Below, piece by piece: positions 51,142 through 60,301 of a stretch of 64,000 bases of DNA; the first letter of the stretch is position 1; the number at the start of each line of letters is the position of its first letter. The stretch is taken from positions 62,001-126,000 of the forward strand of contig JAJDDF010000016.1 of assembly GCA_029260455.1 (NCBI GenBank). Direction: 5' to 3'. Below the pieces are notes generated by a model. It was not told the DNA's origin, made no database searches, and worked only from the letters and a program-made list of their open reading frames with translations. Source of the stretch: Phycisphaerales bacterium (GTDB lineage Bacteria; Planctomycetota; Phycisphaerae; Phycisphaerales; UBA1924). Both the position numbers and the translations under genes were made by a program.

Positions 51142-52401
51142 ATGGCAACTGACATCATCATTCCGGCATTGGGCGAATCAATCACCGAAGCTGTCATTGC
51201 GACCTGGCTCAAGCCGGACGGCACCTATGTCGAGCGCGATGAAGACATCGTTGAACTCGAAACCGACAAAGTGACCATGCCTTTGCCATCGCCTGTCGCG
51301 GGCATTCTCAAACACTCGGTGGAAGAAGGCGACACCATCGAAGTGGGCGGCTCGATTGGTTCATTGGATGAATCGGCGAAGAAACCCGAGGGTGTATCGA
51401 AACCTGAAACAGTTGCCAGCGCACCGGCACAAGCCTCTACATCCAGTTCTTCTGCATCTGCATCGACAAGTGATGCCTTGGCCACACCATTGGCACGGAA
51501 ACTCGCTGAAGAACATCACCTCGATCTTGCAAGTATCACACCAACCGGCCCCGGCGGACGCATCCGCGAACACGATGTCGTCGCAGCGCTCGGCGCACCA
51601 CCAGCCCCAGCTTCAACGAATGGCGCGCCACGACCCGCAGTCTTCACAAGTGCGCCTGCGCCATCGACGACTTCATTTACGCGCGAAGTTCGGCGCGAAC
51701 GCATGAGTCAGCTTCGCCAGCGCATTGCATCGCGTCTCGTTGAAGCCCAGCAGACCGCTGCAATGCTCACCACGTTCAATGAGTGCGACATGACCGCCGT
51801 CATGGCATTGCGCACGCTTCACAAAGAAACGTTCCAAAAAAAGCATGGCGTGAAGCTTGGCTTTATGAGCTTCTTCGCCAAGTCCGCAGCCAGTGCCCTG
51901 CGCAGTTTTCCAGCGGTCAATGCTTCGTTGGTTGCCAGCGAAAAAGGCCCCGAAGTTGAATATCACGACTATTGCGACATTGCGTTCGCGGTCGGTACTG
52001 ACAAGGGTCTCGTTGTGCCCGTTCTTCGCAACTGTGAATCGCTCAGCTTTGCAGGCATCGAACAGGGTCTTGTCGAACTTGCAACAAAGGCTCGCGAGAA
52101 CAAGCTCACGCTTGAAGAGATGCAGGGCGGCACGTTCACGGTTTCAAATGGCGGCGTGTATGGCTCGATGATGAGTACGCCCATCCTGAACCCGCCGCAA
52201 TCCGGTATTCTGGGCATGCACAACATTATTCGCCGTCCCATTGAACACCCTGACAAGCTCGGCGAAGTCGCCATTCGCCCGATGATGTATCTCGCGTTGT
52301 CATATGACCACCGCGTTGTTGACGGCGAAGGCGCGGTACGTTTCCTGCGCCACATCAAGGACTGCATCGAACATCCGGAGCGATTGCTTTTGGATCTCTA
52401 A
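51142..52401 (+). CDS. sucB: Dihydrolipoyllysine-residue succinyltransferase (E2)
   Basis: 419 residues. The single lipoyl domain carries ETDKVTMP, with lipoylated Lys43. A flexible Ala/Ser/Thr linker follows (~85-110), then the peripheral subunit-binding domain ([28 protein letters not shown], ~112-150). The catalytic domain ends with [16 protein letters not shown], with H390 and D394 as active residues. It is the 24-mer core of 2-oxoglutarate dehydrogenase. Gap to sucA is 38 bp and the two should be one transcript. The E3 subunit is not encoded nearby. Confidence 0.96.
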   Translation: MATDIIIPALGESITEAVIATWLKPDGTYVERDEDIVELETDKVTMPLPSPVAGILKHSVEEGDTIEVGGSIGSLDESAKKPEGVSKPETVASAPAQASTSSSSASASTSDALATPLARKLAEEHHLDLASITPTGPGGRIREHDVVAALGAPPAPASTNGAPRPAVFTSAPAPSTTSFTREVRRERMSQLRQRIASRLVEAQQTAAMLTTFNECDMTAVMALRTLHKETFQKKHGVKLGFMSFFAKSAASALRSFPAVNASLVASEKGPEVEYHDYCDIAFAVGTDKGLVVPVLRNCESLSFAGIEQGLVELATKARENKLTLEEMQGGTFTVSNGGVYGSMMSTPILNPPQSGILGMHNIIRRPIEHPDKLGEVAIRPMMYLALSYDHRVVDGEGAVRFLRHIKDCIEHPERLLLDL

Positions 52402-52417
52402 GATGTTTGTGCTGCGG

Positions 52418-54913
52418 TTATTGATTCGCCTCTTCGAGAATGCGCTTCCACTGCACCGACTTGGCTCCGCCATTGTCCATTGTGTCGCCTTCGGGCCACA
52501 GGCTGTACAAACGCACAAGATCGCGCACGCAGGCCCGCGTTGATGCATTGGCTGGCCCGCCCGCCTCGACAAGTGTGGCATGCGCGAGAAGCAAATACCC
52601 CTCTGCCTCGGGATACCTCTTCAGTTCGATCAGGCAATAGGCCGCCCGATGTTGCAATTGTCCAAGCAATGGATGTCCAGATGCAAGGACGCGTGCGCCG
52701 CGCTCTGCAGCATCAAGAACATCAATCAGCGCTTCCTCATTTCTCCCCATCAGGATGCGCACGCCGCCAAGTCCACTTTGCGCACGCAGGGTTTGTGGAT
52801 GATCATCGCCCAATGTGCGCCGCCATGACGCAAGCGCCGTGATATACAGTTCTTCTGCACGATCGAGTGCGCGTACACTCTTGAAGGAGTTTGCAAGATT
52901 CGTCAACGTCATGATGGTCTTGGGATGGTCATCACCAAGCACGCGCTTGCGCGCTGCAAGTGCCTGCTCAAAAAGTGCAATCGCACCCTCCTTGTCATCG
53001 GTTTTATTCAGAAACGACGCAAGATTCTGCATGCATGTAATCGTGTCTGGATGATCTTCGCCGAGTTGTTCGCGAAAACCCTGCAACGCGAGCTCATATC
53101 GCGTGCGAGCTTCATCCATTCGGCCCATCCGCACGAGCAGCACCGCCTGATTGGTCATGGCACCGAGGGTTTTCTCATGATGCTCGCCAAAGACTTCGCG
53201 TTTGGCCTCCACAACCTGCGAATATAAATCGTACGCCTCATCAAGACGCCCCTGCTCGACATAGACCGTCGCAAGGCCGCTCATGGCACCGAGTGTCGAT
53301 TCACCCGTCGGCCCAAATGCACTGCGGGCTATCTGAAGTGTACGCTCGTAGATCGCCTGTGCTTCCTCCAATTCGTTGCGCACAAGATGAACCGATGCAC
53401 GTTGGAGCGTTGTTTCGATTGCCTGTCGAGATTGCTCGGCATTTTCTTTGATATACAGTTTCTGCGCACGCGCAAGCTGATGATCTGCCTTGTCATATAA
53501 CCCGAGGCCGAGATACGTCGCGCCAATGGTTGAACGCAATTTGGCCTCGATGAGCGGCTGCTTGTCAAACGTGCTTGCATCGTGCGCTGCAATGTCCAGT
53601 ACATCACGCACAAGCACTTCGCGCCCAAGTTCCGCGGGGTCTGCAGCAGCAAATGTAGTAGTCAGAAAATGTGTCACTGCTTCAGCTTCATTGCGCGCTG
53701 TGATCGCAGCATTTCGTTCAATCGTGACCTGTCCAAGCATCCACAGCGCACCTGCTGCGATCGCGATCACGCCCACGAGAACAGTGGTCGCTATCGCAAC
53801 TGCAACCTTGTGTTTGTGCGCCATTTTGCGAAGACGATACGTAGTGCTCGGCGGCCCCGCGAGCACCGGATCCCCGGCAAGATGTCGCTCCAAATCCTGC
53901 GCCAACGCATGGGCGGTGTCATACCGGCGCTCGCGGCTCTTTTCGAGGCATCGCATCACGATCCAGTCGAGTTCACCAAGCAAACGCCTGCGAAATGTGC
54001 GAGGATCAATCGCTCGTGCAACGACTATGGATTGAAGAAACCGCGACGAATCAGGGTCTGCGCGCATCAGGGAAATCCGCGAGCTTGGCTTGATCGGTTC
54101 TACATCGCGCAACGTGCGATGTAAGTCATTCAGGCCGCTGCGCAAGAGTGTTTTTCGCTCTACAGGGAGCCCGCCAGCCAAAAGAAAATACAACACCACA
54201 CCAAGTGCATAGACATCGGTGCGTGTGTCAATATCCTGCGCGCCCATCTCGGCCTGCTCAGGACTCATATATTCGGGCGTGCCGATCAACTGCCCTTGCT
54301 GGGTGTACACCGTTGCATCAGTCAGACGCTGACTCAGTGCTTTGGCGATGCCAAAATCAATCACCTTAGCAGTTGCCGTCTCGCCTTCATATTCAACAAG
54401 AATGTTGCTCGGTTTCAGGTCGCGGTGGATCACGCCCTTGGTGTGCGCATGCTGAACTGCATCGCATACTGCGATAAACAGTTTGATGCGCTTTTCGATC
54501 GACAGCTGCTGCCGATCGCAATGCTCTGTAATGGAAACACCTTTGACATACTCCATCACGAAATATGGGCGACCATCGGGCGTGGTCCCGCCATCAAAAA
54601 CCTTGGCAACACCGGGATGATTCATCATCGCAAGTGCCTGGCGTTCCGCTTCAAAGCGCGCCACCACCGAACGACTGTCCATGCCCGGCTTCACAACCTT
54701 GAGCGCCACACGCCGGCGCACCGGCTTGTCCTGCTCCGCGAGATACACAACCCCAAACCCGCCCTCGCCAAGTTCTTCGAGCACGCGATAGGGGCCAATA
54801 GTGTCGGGTATCGCAAAGGCATCGCGCCCAGGACTCGGCGCATTCGCATGTGTTGCCGGTGCTTCGCCGACAGTCTCCGCGCTGCTCATAGGAGTTTCAG
54901 GGGGTTCACTCAC
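52418..54913 (-). CDS. Transmembrane serine/threonine protein kinase with TPR sensor region
   Basis: 831 residues from a GTG at 54913; an ATG at 54889 is also in frame. The N-terminal Hanks-type kinase has a Gly-rich loop GEGGFG (49-54), catalytic Lys72, HRDLKPSN (163-170), DFG (187-189) and GTPEYMSPEQ (211-220). One membrane helix lies at about 370-393. The remaining ~430 residues are TPR repeats, rich in the A-x-x-x-Y/R pattern (for example ALAARKRVLGDDHPKT and GLATVYVEQGRLDEAYD). This order is common in planctomycetes. A tyrosine phosphatase gene lies just upstream, and the sucB stop is 16 bp away on the other strand. Confidence 0.92.
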   Translation of the reverse strand: MSEPPETPMSSAETVGEAPATHANAPSPGRDAFAIPDTIGPYRVLEELGEGGFGVVYLAEQDKPVRRRVALKVVKPGMDSRSVVARFEAERQALAMMNHPGVAKVFDGGTTPDGRPYFVMEYVKGVSITEHCDRQQLSIEKRIKLFIAVCDAVQHAHTKGVIHRDLKPSNILVEYEGETATAKVIDFGIAKALSQRLTDATVYTQQGQLIGTPEYMSPEQAEMGAQDIDTRTDVYALGVVLYFLLAGGLPVERKTLLRSGLNDLHRTLRDVEPIKPSSRISLMRADPDSSRFLQSIVVARAIDPRTFRRRLLGELDWIVMRCLEKSRERRYDTAHALAQDLERHLAGDPVLAGPPSTTYRLRKMAHKHKVAVAIATTVLVGVIAIAAGALWMLGQVTIERNAAITARNEAEAVTHFLTTTFAAADPAELGREVLVRDVLDIAAHDASTFDKQPLIEAKLRSTIGATYLGLGLYDKADHQLARAQKLYIKENAEQSRQAIETTLQRASVHLVRNELEEAQAIYERTLQIARSAFGPTGESTLGAMSGLATVYVEQGRLDEAYDLYSQVVEAKREVFGEHHEKTLGAMTNQAVLLVRMGRMDEARTRYELALQGFREQLGEDHPDTITCMQNLASFLNKTDDKEGAIALFEQALAARKRVLGDDHPKTIMTLTNLANSFKSVRALDRAEELYITALASWRRTLGDDHPQTLRAQSGLGGVRILMGRNEEALIDVLDAAERGARVLASGHPLLGQLQHRAAYCLIELKRYPEAEGYLLLAHATLVEAGGPANASTRACVRDLVRLYSLWPEGDTMDNGGAKSVQWKRILEEANQ

Positions 54914-54947
54914 ACGAATAAGAATAGCGTGTGCTGGCGCAAGCTCA

Positions 54948-55463
54948 TCACTGATTCACTCGCGATTCCAACATGTGATCCAGCAGGCCCTTGCAGGCCT
55001 TTTCGGCCATAGCAAATACAGCATCAAACCCCGACTCTGAGCCGTAATAGGGATCGGGCACATCCAGGTGCTGCCCACGCACCCCTGCCAAATCGGGATC
55101 GAACGACCGCAACAATGTCACGCGCTCACGCGGGGCACCAATCTCGAAAAGATGTTCACAGTTCTCGTGGTCCATCGCAATGATAAAATGAAACCGCGTC
55201 CAATCACGCTTGGGATTCACCTGACGCGCTCGGCTCGGCAATTCAACACCATGTTTCTGAGCTGCCACCCGCGCCCGCATATCGGCGCGTTCGCCCGCGT
55301 GCCATCCACCAGTGCCCGCAGAATCAACATCGAATGCATCACCAACATTGCTTGCCTGCGCAAGGTGCAGAAAAATTCCCTCAGCAATCGGGCTGCGACA
55401 GATATTGCCCATGCACACAAACAAGACGCCCGTTTGTTCGATTCGCTTCGCCAACGACATCAC
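54948..55463 (-). CDS. Low-molecular-weight protein tyrosine phosphatase
   Basis: 171 residues. The P-loop is C(X)5R in VCMGNICRSPIAEG, with Cys17 and Arg23, and the general acid is in VPDPYYGSES near residue 139. The family dephosphorylates tyrosine, or arginine, residues on proteins. It starts at a GTG overlapping the phenylalanine hydroxylase stop (GTGA); an ATG at 55460 is one codon later. The TPR kinase follows after 34 bp. Such phosphatases often pair with BY-kinases in capsule operons, but no BY-kinase is here. Confidence 0.92.
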   Translation of the reverse strand: MMSLAKRIEQTGVLFVCMGNICRSPIAEGIFLHLAQASNVGDAFDVDSAGTGGWHAGERADMRARVAAQKHGVELPSRARQVNPKRDWTRFHFIIAMDHENCEHLFEIGAPRERVTLLRSFDPDLAGVRGQHLDVPDPYYGSESGFDAVFAMAEKACKGLLDHMLESRVNQ

Positions 55464-56356
55464 CCAACCGGCGACAGTGTTTCTGCCTTGCCTGCTTCTT
55501 CAAGAACGCGCTCTGCGTAGGTCTGCATCGCATCACGCAACTGCTCAAAGCTTTCAAGGACATACAAAATCGGTTGGTAATGATCAATTTCAAAGGCGGT
55601 ATCGCACACGCGCTCAAGATCAAAAGTACGCCGATCCACCTTCGGACTCTCCAGCGCATGGTGTCCTTCACCCTCACTTGAGATCAGGCCCGATCCATAG
55701 AGCTTGAGTTTGCCCCCTTCATGAATCAGCCCAAACTCAACAGTGAACCAAAAGAGGCGGGCCAAACGCTCCGTGTGCATCGGGTTATTCGTATGCAGCG
55801 CTGCCTTGCCGTAGGTTTGCAAGAAATCTGCAAACACAGGATCTGCATGCAACGGCACATGACCAAATACATCATGAATAATGTCGGGCTCTGGCAAATA
55901 GTCCATCTGCGTTTTGGGGCGTATGGCGATCGATGTTGGAAACTGCCGCTGCGCAAGAAAAGCAAAGAAAGCTTTGGCGGGCAAATACCCCGGCACGCCA
56001 TGACTTGACCACCCCGTGCATTGATTCAACCGGCGATTGACATCAGACAAGTCCGGCACATGATCGGGATGAAGATTGATCACCTTCGCCCCGCTCAGAA
56101 AGACATCCGATCCTTCGCCTGTCAACTGCTCCATGCGCTTGTGAAAAAGCGTGCCCCAGACTTCATGATCCTCTGCGGTGTATTTATCATGGTGCTGCGT
56201 GATTTTCATCGATTCGATATCGATCTCACTGGCAGGTAGATTCTCGCTGGCATCCGCCGCCGCTTGCGCACGCCGAGCTTCTTCAGAATCAATAACGGAA
56301 GACGCAATCGCGCCCTTACCCGTGTCCATCCCAGTCGCGTTGGTATCACCGGTCAT
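55460..56356 (-). CDS. phhA: Phenylalanine 4-monooxygenase
   Basis: 298 residues from the ATG at 56356, chosen for an AAGGAGTG six bases upstream; a GTG at 56410 overlapping mreD is also in frame. The aromatic amino acid hydroxylase fold has iron ligands H161 and H166 in IIHDVFGHVP and E207 in FWFTVEFGLIHEGG. It converts phenylalanine to tyrosine with tetrahydropterin and oxygen, so the host is expected to be aerobic. No pterin dehydratase (phhB) is nearby. Its place behind mreBCD is unusual. Confidence 0.95.
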   Translation of the reverse strand: MTGDTNATGMDTGKGAIASSVIDSEEARRAQAAADASENLPASEIDIESMKITQHHDKYTAEDHEVWGTLFHKRMEQLTGEGSDVFLSGAKVINLHPDHVPDLSDVNRRLNQCTGWSSHGVPGYLPAKAFFAFLAQRQFPTSIAIRPKTQMDYLPEPDIIHDVFGHVPLHADPVFADFLQTYGKAALHTNNPMHTERLARLFWFTVEFGLIHEGGKLKLYGSGLISSEGEGHHALESPKVDRRTFDLERVCDTAFEIDHYQPILYVLESFEQLRDAMQTYAERVLEEAGKAETLSPVG

Positions 56357-56406
56357 TGCACACTCCTTGGTTGATGATTCTAGCCTTGAAATCTCACAAG
56401 GCGCAG

Positions 56407-56967
56407 TCACCCACGATACGCCGTCCGTGCGGGCTCCTGGAACTGAAATAATCTTCGCAGTGCTATCAATATCGATCCCATGACCACCGCTGCCACACCC
56501 GTGAAGAGCGCCGAGGCAAGGCCGCGTCCCAATTGCGCCACAGCGCGCCCCGGCTCAATAACATCGTAAATCGATCGCACCGCAAGCAACGTTGTGACCA
56601 CCACCTGCATCAATACCGCTGCAATCACTGTCATCGCGACCAGTGCCAGCACGCCGCGCCGATACATCAATGATCGCGAAAGCACCACGGCGTACACGCC
56701 CAACATGCACCCAAGTGCATGCGGCCCAAGCACAACAACTTCACCGCCGCCGGTCATGCCAACTGTATACACAATGTCATACAGCACGCCGATCACCACC
56801 GCGCTCACCATCGCAACACCAGTAGGGGCGCGCAAGGCAACAAACACCGCAAGCATGACGGGGAAAGTCGGTGCAATGTCCACATCGCCAAGTTCGAGCG
56901 CATCGCGAAAACCCCATTCGAGCGCAAACATCACCCAGCACACAATGGCAAAGATAATCCCATTCAT
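56407..56967 (-). CDS. mreD: Rod shape-determining protein MreD
   Basis: 186-residue integral membrane protein with about five helices (for example ~5-22, 36-60, 72-95, 105-125, 140-165). Its small size, low conservation and hydrophobicity fit MreD, and its place directly after mreC with an ATGA overlap (56964-56967) confirms it. MreD couples MreB and MreC to the peptidoglycan elongation machinery. The PAH gene begins about 50 bp later. Confidence 0.85.
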   Translation of the reverse strand: MNGIIFAIVCWVMFALEWGFRDALELGDVDIAPTFPVMLAVFVALRAPTGVAMVSAVVIGVLYDIVYTVGMTGGGEVVVLGPHALGCMLGVYAVVLSRSLMYRRGVLALVAMTVIAAVLMQVVVTTLLAVRSIYDVIEPGRAVAQLGRGLASALFTGVAAVVMGSILIALRRLFQFQEPARTAYRG

Positions 56968-57866
56968 GGCGTGCCCCCATCTCGGTCACCCCGGGATTCA
57001 GGAACATGCAAAATCACGCCGCTCACGCGCGACACATCAACAATGGGCCGCACCGTGATCTTTCGAAATTGAGGTGATGCCGCCGCGTCCACGCGCTCTA
57101 TGCGCCCAAGTGTCAACAGCTGCGCCGGACCTGGCCATGTCGCATCATCTAGGCGCACCAATGCCCCGACGCGAATCGCCACCTCACTTCCCGCGGGCGC
57201 CGCGACCTGCTCATCAATAAGTCGCCCCGAACCATCAGGCCTCAACTGGCACCGGGGCAGGCTTTGTTGCGTCGATGCATCGCGCATGCCTTCGGCGCCA
57301 ATCACTGCCTGCATAAGCCCCGGTTCTATGCGCCGATCTGTCAGAAGCCGCACCGTCGATACCATAGTGCCAGCCTTGGTGACAAGACCAACAAGTTGCT
57401 GCGTGCCGCGCGCCGTGGCAACATCACCCGCAATCACGCCATCGCGTGTGCCAGCGCGCACATCAATCGTGCCGCTGCCAAGAGCCTGCCCCACGCGGTT
57501 CGCCACCACCGGGCGCGTCGCTTCCCGCCCCGGCACGGTCGAAGTCAATTGCAGATCGCGCACCAGTTGCTCAAGTTCTGCGATGCGCGCATTGGCCCGC
57601 GCAAGCCCCAGTTCCAGCTCATCGCGCTGGCGCACGAGTTCCAGTTCACTTGCATCAGGGTGCCCCATGTCAATAGCGCGCCCCGGCCGCAATGCGCCGC
57701 TCAATTTTGCAAGTGGCCACGCGCCCGGTGCAAGAACAGTTTCAAGTGGCCCGCGCAACCATGATGCCCAAGCCGTTGCGCGCCCTGGTGCAAGGGCGAA
57801 CACAAGTAAAACCACCACGGCGGCTGCGCACCATGTCTCACGTCGCCATTGTTTCACGCGCGCCAC
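56964..57866 (-). CDS. mreC: Rod shape-determining protein MreC
   Basis: 300 residues from a GTG at 57866. A membrane helix (about 12-32) is followed by a coiled-coil (ELELVRQRDELELGLARANARIAEL, ~75-100) and the two beta-domains of periplasmic MreC (~120-290). AGTRDGVIAGDVATARGTQQLVG is characteristic. MreC organises the elongasome outside the membrane. The mreB stop is 67 bp upstream and mreD follows by overlap. Confidence 0.9.
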   Translation of the reverse strand: MARVKQWRRETWCAAAVVVLLVFALAPGRATAWASWLRGPLETVLAPGAWPLAKLSGALRPGRAIDMGHPDASELELVRQRDELELGLARANARIAELEQLVRDLQLTSTVPGREATRPVVANRVGQALGSGTIDVRAGTRDGVIAGDVATARGTQQLVGLVTKAGTMVSTVRLLTDRRIEPGLMQAVIGAEGMRDASTQQSLPRCQLRPDGSGRLIDEQVAAPAGSEVAIRVGALVRLDDATWPGPAQLLTLGRIERVDAAASPQFRKITVRPIVDVSRVSGVILHVPESRGDRDGGTP

Positions 57867-57933
57867 GCAGCACCGCGCCCGACTCGATGGGTGAAGTCAG
57901 TTGTGTTCGTGCGCAACGCCTCACACGGTGCGC

Positions 57934-58980
57934 TCAAACTGCGCTGCTCTCGAGCGTGTGCTTCCATGTTTCAATATTCTCAAGGAAGATCGATGTGCCT
58001 TCTGCAACACACTTGAGCGGCTCATCCGCCACGCGGACGCGCATGCCTGTCGCATTTTGCAGCACAATATCAATCCCGCGCAACAGCGCCCCGCCACCTG
58101 CAAGCACGATGCCATTGTCGACAAGGTCCGCCGCCAGTTCAGGCTCGCAGCGCTCAAGTGTGCGCGTCACTGTCTCCACAATAGAGTTCACCGGCTCCTG
58201 CAATGCCTCGCGAATCTCTTCACTCGACACCACCGTCTTGCGCGGCAGACCCGAAATCATATCCCGACCACGCGCTTCCATCGTGTGCTCATCTTCAACC
58301 GGCGCCGCTGCACCAATTTCAATCTTGATCCGCTCTGCGGTCTGCTCACCAATCATGAGGTTGTAGTGCTTCTTCATGTGCGCCATGATCGACTCGTCCA
58401 TGTCATCGCCCGCCACGCGCACCGATTCACACACCGCAATATCCGCAAGCGTCATCACCGCAACTTCGGTCGTGCCGCCGCCGATATCGACAATCATCGA
58501 CGCTGTGGGTTCTGCAAAGGGCAACCCCGCACCAATCGCAGCTGCAATGGGCTCTTCAACGAGATACACCACGCGGGCACCGGCGCGCTGGGCACTTTGC
58601 TCCACAGCTTGCTTCTCAACTGCGGTAATGCCGCTTGGCACCGCAATGACCACGCGCGGCCCGATCAATCGGTTCCGCCCGCTCACCTTGCGGATGAAAT
58701 AGCCAAGCATCGCCTCGGTGATATTGAAGTCCGAAATCACGCCGTCCTTCAGTGGACGAATCGCGGTAATCGAACCGGGCGTTTTGCCAAGCATCTCCTT
58801 GGCGCGCCACCCGACAGCCTGTCCGTTGTTCAACACCTGGTTTGTGCCTTTGCGCACCGCCACGACGCTGGGTTCGTTCAGAACGATCCCTTCGCCTCGC
58901 ACGCACACCAAGGTGTTACACGTGCCAAGGTCAATGCCCATGTCAACACTAAACCAGCTCAGCAGGGAATCAAACCACAC
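57934..58980 (-). CDS. mreB: Actin-like rod shape-determining protein MreB
   Basis: 348 residues, the standard MreB length. The phosphate-1 loop is MGIDLGTCNTLV and phosphate-2 is VDIGGGTTEVAVM; VVSSEEIREAL and IVLAGGGALLRG are typical. It polymerises under the membrane and directs side-wall peptidoglycan synthesis. This supports a planctomycete lineage that keeps a rod or elongating wall, as Phycisphaerae can. A 208-bp interval separates it from the small membrane protein gene upstream. Confidence 0.96.
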   Translation of the reverse strand: MWFDSLLSWFSVDMGIDLGTCNTLVCVRGEGIVLNEPSVVAVRKGTNQVLNNGQAVGWRAKEMLGKTPGSITAIRPLKDGVISDFNITEAMLGYFIRKVSGRNRLIGPRVVIAVPSGITAVEKQAVEQSAQRAGARVVYLVEEPIAAAIGAGLPFAEPTASMIVDIGGGTTEVAVMTLADIAVCESVRVAGDDMDESIMAHMKKHYNLMIGEQTAERIKIEIGAAAPVEDEHTMEARGRDMISGLPRKTVVSSEEIREALQEPVNSIVETVTRTLERCEPELAADLVDNGIVLAGGGALLRGIDIVLQNATGMRVRVADEPLKCVAEGTSIFLENIETWKHTLESSAV

Positions 58981-59188
58981 GATTCGTGGTCTCCTGGCCG
59001 TCCGTGGCGAATGCGACCCTGCTCAGGTCGCTCGGGCAGGTTGCGGACGGTCCATGTCGCCCTGCTCGAAGTCAAGAAGCTACCCGATCCTGACACTCTT
59101 CGCGCAACAATGGCACCAAGTTGTGGCAAAAAATGCTGCCCACCCTGTCACTTCTTGTGGATAAGTTTCTGGCCCTCGCCCGTGAGAC
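58981..59188. other. Intergenic region upstream of mreB
   Basis: 208 bp with no gene found. It contains a perfect DnaA-box nonamer (TGTGGATAA at 59156-59164) and an A-rich run (59118-59123), but no cluster of boxes. It probably carries the mreB promoter; I could not identify -35 and -10 elements with confidence. Confidence 0.35.
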
Positions 59189-59404
59189 CTAATTGGTCTT
59201 CCCAAGGTCAATTCTCTTGGGATCCTGCAAGTTGAGCACTTTCGCCATCTCCCCGCCCGGTGCGACCATCACCGCCGACCGGCCCACGAGCACTACCGCG
59301 ACCGCAAGGACCACGCACGCCCCGAGCATCATCGCGGTGTAGGCATTGGGTTGGGCCTTTCGGGACCGCTGGGCCCCGGGCATCTGCATTCCAAGCTGAC
59401 TCAT
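59189..59404 (-). CDS. Small single-pass membrane protein (71 aa)
   Basis: A basic N-terminus (MSQLGMQMPGAQRSRKAQ) is followed by one helix (AYTAMMLGACVVLAVAVVLVG, about 22-42) and a short polar tail ending RIDLGKTN. No known motif. It lies 45 bp after the coiled-coil MreC-like gene on the same strand and upstream of mreB. Position suggests an elongasome accessory or anchor; this is inference from location only. Confidence 0.6.
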   Translation of the reverse strand: MSQLGMQMPGAQRSRKAQPNAYTAMMLGACVVLAVAVVLVGRSAVMVAPGGEMAKVLNLQDPKRIDLGKTN

Positions 59405-59449
59405 GTATTCGCCTCCGTCGTGATCCGCTTGTTCAAGTCAGCCAAAAAT

Positions 59450-60301
59450 TTAGTAATCCAACTCTGCTGGCACAACCTCATCACCCGACTGCACATCCAG
59501 ATTCGACAGGTCCACGACCCCAACGGCATCATTGAGATTCACGTTTTCAAGCGTAAAGCTCGCGACCCAGCTGCTGCCCCGGACAATATTGAGTTTCATC
59601 CGCTCTGCGAGGCGGTCATTCGTCCCCGCATCGATACTCACGAGCAATTTGCCCGCAGCATCACGCGTCACGCCCGTCACCACCCCACGGAAATGATCTG
59701 GTGCCCGGGGCGCACCAAGGGCACCAACATCCACGCGGCCGCCATTCTGCAAGGTTCCAAGGCGGTCACGCATATCCGCGAGCTGCTCCTGCAGCGTGCG
59801 ATTGGTTTCCTGCGACACTTCAAGCTGGGAACCAAGTTCATTGATGCGCTCGCCGAGATCTATTTCCTTGCGGAGATATGCGATTTCCTTCTCACGCAGG
59901 GTTTTGTTTTCACCCGAACGCAAGCTGTCCTGTTCAAGGAACGCCGCGACCAGCGCCGTGAACTCTTCGATGCGGGCATCGTGACCCTGCGAAGAAAGTT
60001 CCAGTTTCTTGAGATCGGAAGCCAGTTGGGTTTTTTCGGCGTTCAGTTGATCAACATTGCGCTGCAACTCGCGTTTGTCTTCTTCCGAAGCGGCAAGCAC
60101 GGTGTTCAATTGCCGACGAATCTCCACAGCCGCCGCATTGACAGTATCCGCTTCTGTCATCGCCATCTGCGCTTTGGCGCGCTCAGTCTCGATGTTCTGG
60201 CGCAGCGCATCGGCGTTCGACGTGTATGCAATCGAGAGACCTGCAAGCAGCACGCTCAACATCGCGGCGATGATCACAAAGAACTTGGTGAGAATATGCA
60301 A
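59450..60301 (-). CDS. Membrane-anchored coiled-coil protein with MreC-like beta domain
   Basis: 283 residues. The start is a TTG at 60301, supported by an AGGAG seven bases upstream; no better ATG lies near the N-terminus. A membrane helix (about 6-26) is followed by a long heptad-rich coiled-coil (~30-195, for example QLNAEKTQLASDLKKLEL). The C-terminal ~80 residues form beta segments: FRGVVTGVTRD, VSIDAGTNDRLAERMKLNIVRG and QSGDEVVP. That pattern and the helix-coil-beta order resemble MreC. With mreBCD downstream it may be a second MreC-type scaffold, though it is not a close MreC. Confidence 0.65.
   Translation of the reverse strand: MHILTKFFVIIAAMLSVLLAGLSIAYTSNADALRQNIETERAKAQMAMTEADTVNAAAVEIRRQLNTVLAASEEDKRELQRNVDQLNAEKTQLASDLKKLELSSQGHDARIEEFTALVAAFLEQDSLRSGENKTLREKEIAYLRKEIDLGERINELGSQLEVSQETNRTLQEQLADMRDRLGTLQNGGRVDVGALGAPRAPDHFRGVVTGVTRDAAGKLLVSIDAGTNDRLAERMKLNIVRGSSWVASFTLENVNLNDAVGVVDLSNLDVQSGDEVVPAELDY

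Noticed and set aside
59156-59164. Perfect DnaA box upstream of mreB, hinting at a replication origin
   Set aside because: A single perfect nonamer is expected about once in two windows of this size by chance; there is no cluster, no AT-rich unwinding region and no dnaA or dnaN gene.
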